Assembly: GCA_028278625.1 (NCBI GenBank)
Contig: JANQDY010000246.1
Coordinates: forward strand, 1 to 12,205
Length of the DNA: 12,205 nt
Reading direction: 5' to 3'
Origin: Thermodesulfobacteriota bacterium
GTDB taxonomy: Bacteria > Desulfobacterota > DSM-4660 > Desulfatiglandales > Desulfatiglandaceae
In this document: piece after piece, positions 7,352-12,205 of the stretch
How the letters are laid out: every line of letters begins with the position of its first letter
Position numbering within the stretch: position 1 is the stretch's first letter
The notes under the pieces: generated by a model
Seen by the model: only the letters and a program-made list of their open reading frames with translations
Database searches by the model: none
What the model was told of the DNA's origin: nothing
Position numbers and translations under genes: made by a program

Positions 7352-7381
7352 TTGACAAAGCCCTTTTAAAAGGTCTATAAA
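7352..7381 (+). promoter_or_regulatory. Toxin-antitoxin promoter with palindromic operator in the spacer
   Basis: TTGACA (7352-7357, perfect -35) and TATAAA (7376-7381, 5/6 for -10) are 18 bp apart, the best promoter match in the window. The spacer holds the perfect 12-bp palindrome CCTTTTAAAAGG (7362-7373), with one further matched outer pair at 7360/7375. Phd/YefM-type antitoxins repress their own operons by binding palindromes at the promoter, so this is the likely operator. The leader to the antitoxin start at 7425 is about 36 nt. Confidence 0.7.
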
Positions 7382-7424
7382 AAGATCATTTAATAAACCA
7401 AAAATGCTGCCGGAGGAAGCAAAG

Positions 7425-7679
7425 ATGTTGGAGAAGATCCACGCGGGCAAGACTGCCAGTATTACTCAATTCAAGAAAAATCCCCAAGCCCTCATAGACG
7501 CGGCCCAAGGGGAGGCCATCGCCCTTTTGAACCGCAACAAGACGGCAGCGTACATCGTTCCGCCGGAAGTCTACGAACGGTTGCTTGAAATGGCCGAAGA
7601 TGTGGAGTTGGGGAGAATATATGAGGCACGAAAGCATGAGAAAGAAAGCGCCATTTCGGTAAGCATCGATGACTTATGA
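7425..7679 (+). CDS. Type II antitoxin, Phd/YefM (StbD-like) family
   Basis: The 84-residue protein has the fold pattern of Phd/YefM antitoxins: an N-terminal DNA-binding part with ASITQFKKNPQALIDAAQGEA (11-31) and IALLNRNKTAAYIVPPEVYERLLE (32-55). A helical, then extended C-terminus ends in ISVSIDDL, similar to StbD-type antitoxins. The tail would wrap around and block the toxin; the N-terminal dimer would bind the promoter palindrome. I chose the ATG at 7425 because GGAGG lies 8 nt before it; an in-frame ATG at 7404 lacks such a site and would add seven residues. The last 11 nt overlap the toxin gene, which fits translational coupling and a fixed antitoxin-to-toxin ratio. Confidence 0.92.
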   Translation: MLEKIHAGKTASITQFKKNPQALIDAAQGEAIALLNRNKTAAYIVPPEVYERLLEMAEDVELGRIYEARKHEKESAISVSIDDL

Positions 7680-7953
7680 TCTGAAATTCTTCCCAAGCGC
7701 TTACAAAGAGTGGCAAAAGCTGGATCCGCACGTCCGAAAGCAGTTTAAGGACCACTTGAAGAAACGGCTTCAAAATCCCCGGGTGGCATCGGCGAGACTG
7801 AGGGGATATTCGGATCTTTACAAAATCAAACTGAGGTCGGTGGGATATCGACTGGCCTACCTGGTAGAAGACCGGGAAGTCACCGTTTACGTGATCTGCG
7901 TGGCCCGCCGTGATAAGATCTATGAAATTCTCCCTCAAAGGTTGGATACATAA
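7669..7953 (+). CDS. relE: Type II toxin, RelE family mRNA interferase
   Basis: RelE toxins enter the ribosomal A site and cut mRNA. The 94-residue protein has the normal length and matches Escherichia coli RelE closely in pattern and even in numbering. LYKIKLRSVGYRLAY carries Lys52, Lys54 and Arg61, and VARRDKIYE carries Arg81 and Tyr85 (Tyr87 in E. coli). All catalytic residues known for the family are therefore present and the toxin is predicted to be active. LRG (44-46) and the alternating hydrophobic strand VTVYVICV are also typical. It has only a poor ribosome binding site of its own and starts inside the antitoxin gene, so it is probably translated by coupling. The combination of a RelE toxin with a Phd-fold rather than RelB-fold antitoxin is a known hybrid (StbDE-like). 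The next gene, on the other strand, ends 23 bp away. Confidence 0.94.
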   Translation: MTYDLKFFPSAYKEWQKLDPHVRKQFKDHLKKRLQNPRVASARLRGYSDLYKIKLRSVGYRLAYLVEDREVTVYVICVARRDKIYEILPQRLDT

Positions 7954-7976
7954 TTCCAACAGGCCGTATCTAAGAT

Positions 7977-8936
7977 TCATAAAAGAGAATTCACATCGTT
8001 CATCAAGGCCCTGATATCGTCAAAGGTTGGAATACCCCCCCAGCCGCCGCCGTTTTGACATTTGAGTGCCGCGGCGGCAGACCCGAACGCCATGCACCCG
8101 GGCATTTCAAAGCCCTTTAACAGCCCGCAAATGTAGCCTGCGTGATACAAGTCCCCAGCACCGGTGGTGTCCCTCGAAACCACTTCATAGGCCGGCTGCC
8201 GGATGATGGTGCCGTCTTGGTATCCGATGCTTCCCTTGTCACCCAAGGTGATCACCACCTGTTGCGGGCCCAGTTCAAAAAGCTTTATGAGGGCCTCTCC
8301 CTTTGGTGTTTCAGCACCCACCAAAGGATCCGAAAAGGTCTCCGAGGCGATGAGCACATCCACCAATGGAATAAGATCCAGGGTCCTTGGTCTCAGGGTT
8401 CCGGCATCCATCACAACGGTCCACCCCAGTTCCCTTGCCTGCTTTGCAGCCACAATTGACGCATCCACCATCAATCCGTCCACATGCAAAAGCCTTGCCT
8501 GGGGAAAACGGTTCAGCTGAATCTCCTGGGAGCCAAGGGGGGGAACGGTGCTTCGATTCCAGAAGATGGTGCGCTTACCCCCTTCTTTTGTGACTGCGAT
8601 GAAGGCAAACTGGGAGGCATGGCCGGGTATCATTTTCAATGAGCGGGTGTCCACCCCTTCCTTGTGGAGGGTTTCGAAAATTCTGAGGCCAAAGGGATCA
8701 TCGGAAATACCGCTGATGAGAGCTGTGGATACGCCCCATCTCGAAAGGGCTGTCATGGCCGTGGCGGCCGGGCCGCCGCAGCTCATATGAAACCCTTCTA
8801 TCTCCATTTTGGTATCTTCGAGTGGGTAGGCGGGCACCCGGCCCAAGTAGTCGACGCAGACCTGACCCAGTCCCACCACCGAAACCGTTTTGGAACTCTC
8901 TTCCTTGGGCTTCTTGTCAGGGCTTGATGTAGGCAT
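7977..8936 (-). CDS. PfkB family carbohydrate kinase
   Basis: The 319-residue protein is a ribokinase-fold sugar or nucleoside kinase that moves phosphate from ATP to a hydroxymethyl group. It shows the N-terminal signature around CGGPAATAMTALSRWG (53-68), substrate and lid strands, and the C-terminal signature DTTGAGDLYHAGY (256-268), in which Asp262 is the expected catalytic base and the Gly-Ala-Gly forms the anion hole. The GGPAATA start and the end ALKCQNGGGWGGIP recall sulfofructose kinase (YihV) and related kinases, but the substrate is not decided by this. The ATG at 8936 overlaps the end of the TerB-DsrE gene by 20 nt and has a modest GAAGGG before it; GTG 8990 and ATG 8987 are upstream alternatives. 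It is the last gene of the right-hand leftward series. Confidence 0.92.
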   Translation of the reverse strand: MPTSSPDKKPKEESSKTVSVVGLGQVCVDYLGRVPAYPLEDTKMEIEGFHMSCGGPAATAMTALSRWGVSTALISGISDDPFGLRIFETLHKEGVDTRSLKMIPGHASQFAFIAVTKEGGKRTIFWNRSTVPPLGSQEIQLNRFPQARLLHVDGLMVDASIVAAKQARELGWTVVMDAGTLRPRTLDLIPLVDVLIASETFSDPLVGAETPKGEALIKLFELGPQQVVITLGDKGSIGYQDGTIIRQPAYEVVSRDTTGAGDLYHAGYICGLLKGFEMPGCMAFGSAAAALKCQNGGGWGGIPTFDDIRALMNDVNSLL

Positions 8937-9798
8937 ACCCTTCGGCCTGTCGCTCAATGAGTTCCAGAACGCCCGCTTTGATGACATCACACCCTTCTAC
9001 AAGTCCGGCCAAATCAAGGCCAAAGTTGTTGAGAGAGTTGTTGCACATGAGAAACCGAACCCCCCTGGCGGATAGTTCCTTGATGCGCAAAGCGGAATCG
9101 GATGCGATTTCTCTACGGAAAAGCTTCACGGCGGATCCGTTGGCAACAACACAGACGGCCGCCTCATCCGCAGACACCTCCTTTAGAAGGTTCGAGATGT
9201 TGCCAAGGGCCATCATCAGCCTTCCCGCTTCGTCCGCATCCAGGTGAAAAACAGCCTTAACCATGACGCGATCCTCCTTTCTTGTTGCCCCTTCCGTTTC
9301 CGGGTCCCCGCATGCATCAGGGGCTTTCGAAGCACCGCGCAGCACCTCCAATTTCATTTGGATCAGCTTTTCGTGGGAAATACGAAGGAGGTTTGCCACT
9401 TTTTGCATGAGGTAACCCTCATAGCGGTCCATCCTCCCGTCCACAAACACGATCTCCCACAGGGTCCGGATCACCTCCATCTTTTCCTCGACCGTATAAT
9501 TCTCATTGATGAGCTTTGCAAACTGCCAGAGATCGATGCTCTCTTTCAACTCCCTTTGGGCCTCTTCAAGGAGTTGGTCCGCGTGCTCACCGGACAACCG
9601 GTATTTTTCCTTCAGAATCCCCAGGATTATGGCCGTCTCCTCCGGGGTGAATGAGTCATCCAGATGTGCCATCTCAAGAAAGAGGGCGCAGGTGGCCACC
9701 TGAACGCCTTGGGCGTTCCGGCCCTTGGAGGCCCCCTCTGAGCCCGTAGGCCCTCCCTCCGAGAGCCTGTTAAAAAACCGTTTGATGGTATGTTTCAT
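8917..9798 (-). CDS. TerB-like domain fused to DsrE-like domain
   Basis: The 293-residue protein joins two domains not usually found together. Residues about 30-152 form an all-helical TerB-like domain (LFLEMAHLDDSFTPEE; WEIVFVDGRMDRYE), with two repeats carrying acidic residues as in tellurite-resistance TerB proteins, which bind metals. A polar linker (about 153-178) follows. Residues 179-293 form a DsrE/YchN-like alpha/beta domain (MVKAVFHLDADEAGRLMMAL; AVCVVANGSAV; VRFLMCNNSL; VEGCDVIKAGV). The Cys of MCNNSL is at the place where DsrE-type sulfur carriers may have a reactive cysteine. The start at 9798 has AGGGA 8 nt upstream and lies 11 nt after the M20 gene; an earlier in-frame ATG at 9855 would overlap that gene. 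An AGGAGG sits before an internal ATG (see 9273-9278), so a separate DsrE product is likely. The role is unknown. Confidence 0.85.
   Translation of the reverse strand: MKHTIKRFFNRLSEGGPTGSEGASKGRNAQGVQVATCALFLEMAHLDDSFTPEETAIILGILKEKYRLSGEHADQLLEEAQRELKESIDLWQFAKLINENYTVEEKMEVIRTLWEIVFVDGRMDRYEGYLMQKVANLLRISHEKLIQMKLEVLRGASKAPDACGDPETEGATRKEDRVMVKAVFHLDADEAGRLMMALGNISNLLKEVSADEAAVCVVANGSAVKLFRREIASDSALRIKELSARGVRFLMCNNSLNNFGLDLAGLVEGCDVIKAGVLELIERQAEGYAYIKP
9273..9278 (-). promoter_or_regulatory. Strong internal ribosome binding site for a stand-alone DsrE-like product
   Basis: A perfect AGGAGG on the minus strand lies exactly 8 nt before an in-frame ATG at 9264 within the TerB-DsrE gene. 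Initiation there would yield a 115-residue protein (8917-9264) that starts MVKAVFHLDADE, precisely at the domain border. The site is stronger than the one before the full-length start. This suggests either two products from one gene or a recent fusion of two formerly adjacent genes by loss of a stop codon. Confidence 0.75.
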
Positions 9799-9809
9799 AT
9801 GATTTGTCC

Positions 9810-10946
9810 CTAACTGGTCGTTCCCACCCATTCCCTGGCAATGGCCAGATAGCACCTGGCTGCCAGGCCGATCTTCTCCACCAGACAGTATTCATCGGTC
9901 TGATGGGCCTGCGACGGTTCGCCGGGGCCCAGAAGGAGCGTGGGCGGATTTCCCATGGCAGAGAAAAGGACCGATGCGTCGGTAAAGTAATTGACATATC
10001 CGGGTGTTGGACGGCTTCCCACAACATTGGCCATGATATCCAGGGTCCCCTCGATCCAGGGGTCCTCCGGTGGCGTCAATATGCCGGGCAGGTCGATAAA
10101 AGGGTCTACTTCCATATCCGGTCCCAGATGTCGCTTGAGATCGTCCAGGAGAGCGGAGTGATCCACCCCCGGAACACTGCGCAAATCAACGTCGAACCGG
10201 GCAACATCAGGCACCATATTGATTTTTGAACCGCCCGCAAAGGTCCCCACATTGACGGTGGGTTTGCCCAGTTGCGGATGGGCCGAAGCCTTGGAAAAGA
10301 AATCCTCAAGGCTTAAGGCGGCCCGTGCGGCCTTGTAGATGGCATTATCCCCCAGATCCGGCATGGAGCCGTGTGCCGACTTCCCCCTTGCCGTGCATGT
10401 AAGCCACAGCACCCCTTTGTGGCCCAGAATCGGAATATTGCCGGTGGGCTCCGCCACCACAAGGGCACCCGCCTTGTCCGGCAAAAGCCCCTCCTCCTTC
10501 ATGTGAAGGGCCCCTTCGCACCCGGTCTCTTCCGCGGCCGTGTAGACCAGAACAACATCCCCTTCCCGCTCCTTTTCCCGGGCCAGTTGAAGCGCCATCA
10601 CGGTCATGGCGGCAATGCCCCCTTTCATGTCGCTGGCACCGCGCCCGATGAGGCGGCCGTCATGAATCCGGGCCTCGTGGGGAGGGCTCGTCCAGGGGGC
10701 CTCTCCAATGGGAACCGTATCCAGATGACCGGTGAAGACCAGCGGCGGCCTGGAAGGATTTCCATTCAGCACGGCAATCAGACCCGTCCTGTTCTCATCC
10801 ATTCCGGCATAGGAGACCGTCAGTCCCGCTTCTTCAAACATCTTCCCCAGATACCGGGCCGCAGGCGCCTCATTGCCGGGGGGATTGATGGTGTCCATTC
10901 GCACGAGGGTTTGGGTCAGTTCAACGGGATCGGGTATGGTTGACAT
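9810..10946 (-). CDS. M20 family metallopeptidase / deacylase (ArgE/DapE/CPG2-like)
   Basis: The 378-residue protein is a di-zinc hydrolase that cleaves an amide bond in small substrates such as N-acyl amino acids, N-succinyl-diaminopimelate or dipeptides. All metal and catalytic motifs are present: GHLDTVP (His74, Asp76), GRGASDMKGG (bridging Asp106), TAAEETGCEG (catalytic Glu139, Glu140), AEPT (Glu166) and the final ligand His348 in GEPSQAHQTDEY. GKSAHGSMP (188-196) starts the dimerisation lid domain. The length suits ArgE/DapE-like exo-enzymes. The substrate cannot be told from sequence; without arg or dap genes nearby, a general N-acyl amino acid deacylase or succinyl-diaminopimelate desuccinylase is equally possible. 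An AGGAGG-type site lies 12 nt before the ATG. It is second in the leftward series, 68 nt after the pyrophosphatase and 11 nt before the TerB-DsrE gene. Confidence 0.94.
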   Translation of the reverse strand: MSTIPDPVELTQTLVRMDTINPPGNEAPAARYLGKMFEEAGLTVSYAGMDENRTGLIAVLNGNPSRPPLVFTGHLDTVPIGEAPWTSPPHEARIHDGRLIGRGASDMKGGIAAMTVMALQLAREKEREGDVVLVYTAAEETGCEGALHMKEEGLLPDKAGALVVAEPTGNIPILGHKGVLWLTCTARGKSAHGSMPDLGDNAIYKAARAALSLEDFFSKASAHPQLGKPTVNVGTFAGGSKINMVPDVARFDVDLRSVPGVDHSALLDDLKRHLGPDMEVDPFIDLPGILTPPEDPWIEGTLDIMANVVGSRPTPGYVNYFTDASVLFSAMGNPPTLLLGPGEPSQAHQTDEYCLVEKIGLAARCYLAIAREWVGTTS

Positions 10947-11000
10947 GGTTGGTTTTCTCCTCCTTTTCCGGCGCCTTAATTCTGCATTCTACAATTCTTC

Positions 11001-11029
11001 TAATCCGAACATCCCTAATTCGAACATCC
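11001..11029. repeat. Two 14-bp tandem near-identical repeats at the pyrophosphatase stop
   Basis: TAATCCGAACATCC (11001-11014) and TAATTCGAACATCC (11016-11029) differ at one base and are 15 bp apart. The second copy overlaps the pyrophosphatase stop codon. A related string, CCTAAATTCGAACC, occurs at 5256-5269. The unit looks like low-copy intergenic filler. No terminator is seen in this gap. Confidence 0.55.
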
Positions 11030-12010
11030 GGGCACCCAGTAGGGCTTATCCACTTTTAGGTTGAGGCACTCCTTTAACAGTTTGTCGTAAGCAGCCTTGG
11101 AGGCGAGTACAATTTTTCTCGCTTCCTTGGCCCCCAGCCAGACCGGATCCACATTCAGTTTCTTTCTGGATTCAGGATCATAGAAGAAATTCTCGCTCAA
11201 TCCCTTGGCCGTCTTGTAAAACCGCCAGAAGAGTCCCCATTGTTCCAGCAGCTCTTTGGGCACATCTGAAATATCATTGATTTGGGGCGCCTTTTTATCT
11301 TTGATGTTGATCACGAAGATTTTCCAGTCCGTCTGAAGATCGGTGCCGTCAATCATGCCAAGGGCCCCGATGACCTTCACCCGGCATACCATCCCCGCAG
11401 GGGAGGCGGCGGTCCCCACATCCACCACGTCAATGGGATCCGTATCTCCCGGAAATCCCGTCATGAAATCCTCCTCCAGCACATTTTCCCAGGTGCGGGG
11501 AAGTGCTCCGTAGTTGCCCGGCGCGGGGGACCAGCCATAATAGCGGGGCCTTTCAAAATTCTGACCCCTCACTTCTTCACGGTCCTGCCATAGGGGGTTG
11601 TGGGGGGCCCATTTGTTCAATTCAATCTTGGCCTGGGTACCCCGGCTCACCTCGAAAAAGGCATTCACCACCATCCCCTTTTCATCGTCCGACACCAAAA
11701 GCGGCACATCGTGCCACAAAGAGACCGGTTTTCCGCTTTTGGCATCTACGATCCGTGCGAGAAAACCGAGGCTCCCCAGTGTCCCGGATACCTCACGGCG
11801 CAGACCCGAAACACCCTTAAAGCCCTTGCATTGCCCAAAATCTTTATCAGCACAAGGGTCCAATTCCCGGCAAGTGCCCGCTGCGCTGCATGGGGGTGCA
11901 AACAAAGGACCGGCGGCTTTCGTATCATGTGAAAAAAAATGAACAATAAAGGCCACCAACAAAAAGGTCCCAGTCCAGAAGAACGCCGCACAAAGCTTTC
12001 CGTGATTCAT
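11015..12010 (-). CDS. ppa: Exported or membrane-anchored family I inorganic pyrophosphatase, eukaryotic type
   Basis: Family I pyrophosphatases hydrolyse pyrophosphate with Mg2+. This 331-residue protein is far longer than the ~175 residues of usual bacterial enzymes and follows the yeast/mitochondrial pattern: SLWHDVPL (97-104), the Lys/Glu pair in GTQAKIEL (Lys128, Glu130), NPLWQD, NYGALPRTWE (Tyr167), the signature DTDPIDV (189-195), an Asp in GMIDG, TDWK (Asp228, Lys230) and WRFYK. All active-site residues line up with those of yeast Ppa, as I recall it. A hydrophobic segment at about 8-26 followed by TKAAG predicts a signal peptide or anchor, so it should act outside the cytoplasm. After it come four cysteines (41, 47, 53, 61), with two more near the C-terminus (315, 329). 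The ATG at 12010 is chosen because AAGGA lies 8 nt upstream; ATG 12016 would be too close. It heads the leftward series. Confidence 0.88.
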   Translation of the reverse strand: MNHGKLCAAFFWTGTFLLVAFIVHFFSHDTKAAGPLFAPPCSAAGTCRELDPCADKDFGQCKGFKGVSGLRREVSGTLGSLGFLARIVDAKSGKPVSLWHDVPLLVSDDEKGMVVNAFFEVSRGTQAKIELNKWAPHNPLWQDREEVRGQNFERPRYYGWSPAPGNYGALPRTWENVLEEDFMTGFPGDTDPIDVVDVGTAASPAGMVCRVKVIGALGMIDGTDLQTDWKIFVINIKDKKAPQINDISDVPKELLEQWGLFWRFYKTAKGLSENFFYDPESRKKLNVDPVWLGAKEARKIVLASKAAYDKLLKECLNLKVDKPYWVPGCSN

Positions 12011-12062
12011 CACCATGTTCCTTTCCGAGTTACCTTTTAAACGCGTTTTTTTACTTCCTGCA

Positions 12063-12091
12063 CTCCTAACATGGCGGACCCTCATTGTCAA
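12063..12091 (-). promoter_or_regulatory. Possible promoter for the pyrophosphatase series
   Basis: On the minus strand a perfect TTGACA (12086-12091) is followed after 17 bp by TAGGAG (12063-12068), which matches -10 at only 3/6. It lies about 50 bp before the pyrophosphatase start and no better candidate is visible. The poor -10 may mean an activator is needed, or that the match is chance. Confidence 0.25.
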
Positions 12092-12131
12092 TTCGTCTAC
12101 ACTGCGAACCTGGAATTCCGATATAAGGATC

Positions 12132-12170
12132 AAAAAAAATTGGAAATTTTTCAAAAAAGCCGCCAATTTT
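12132..12170 (-). terminator. Weak AT-rich stem with T-run upstream of the pyrophosphatase gene
   Basis: Read on the minus strand, AAAATTGG (12163-12170) pairs with CCAATTTT (12136-12143) across 19 nt and runs into eight T residues in total. The layout fits an intrinsic terminator of a leftward gene beyond the right edge, but the stem is AT-rich and the loop long. The rest of 12011-12205 holds no supported gene. Confidence 0.3.
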
Positions 12171-12205
12171 GATTTTTCATAAACTTTTCAGCATGTTGCC
12201 TGGGG

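Noticed and set aside
11001..11029. Short tandem repeats considered as the start of a CRISPR or iteron array.
   Set aside because: Only two 14-bp units 15 bp apart, no spacers of regular length, and no cas or replication gene nearby.
12011..12166. A 52-residue upstream extension of the pyrophosphatase.
   Set aside because: It would bury the signal peptide, and the ribosome binding site points to the ATG at 12010.

Overview
The window reads as chromosomal DNA from a mid-GC, probably anaerobic Gram-negative bacterium. The best guess is a deltaproteobacterium / Desulfobacterota member. This is inference from the gene types (LarA-family racemase, DsrE-like protein, sulfopyruvate-decarboxylase remnant, class II XylA), the strong AGGAGG-type ribosome binding sites and the style of the intergenic repeats. 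No rRNA or tRNA gene is present to settle it.

Left block (148-5141): a leftward three-gene carbohydrate operon (xylA, then a Gfo/Idh/MocA oxidoreductase, then a xylose-isomerase-like TIM-barrel isomerase/epimerase) faces a rightward gene for a nickel-pincer LarA-family racemase/epimerase. The 106-bp divergent region carries two overlapping sigma70-like promoters. A 16-bp repeat and a hairpin surround the larA start. Together the genes suggest handling of an aldose and its oxidised (2-hydroxy acid) derivatives. No transporter or sugar kinase adjoins them.

Middle block (5142-7953) looks like accessory DNA: a solitary AAA ATPase of the DUF4143 type, a tiny internally deleted remnant of a ComDE-like (sulfo/phosphonopyruvate decarboxylase) gene, an 81-bp element made of two related hairpins, and a Phd/YefM-RelE toxin-antitoxin pair. 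That pair has a near-consensus promoter with a palindrome between its -35 and -10 boxes.

Right block (7977-12010) is a leftward operon-like series: a secreted or membrane-anchored family I inorganic pyrophosphatase of the eukaryotic (yeast-like) type, an M20 metallopeptidase/deacylase, a TerB-like/DsrE-like fusion protein with a strong internal ribosome binding site before its DsrE half, and a PfkB-family sugar kinase. The last three are tightly packed (11-nt gap, then 20-nt overlap).

The observations most worth a second look are the TerB-DsrE fusion with its internal start, the exported cysteine-rich pyrophosphatase, the repeat/hairpin arrangement at the larA start, the comDE deletion remnant, and the operator-like palindrome of the toxin-antitoxin promoter. 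No CRISPR array, phage gene or transposase was seen. I see no convincing evidence for a wholly new multi-gene system.
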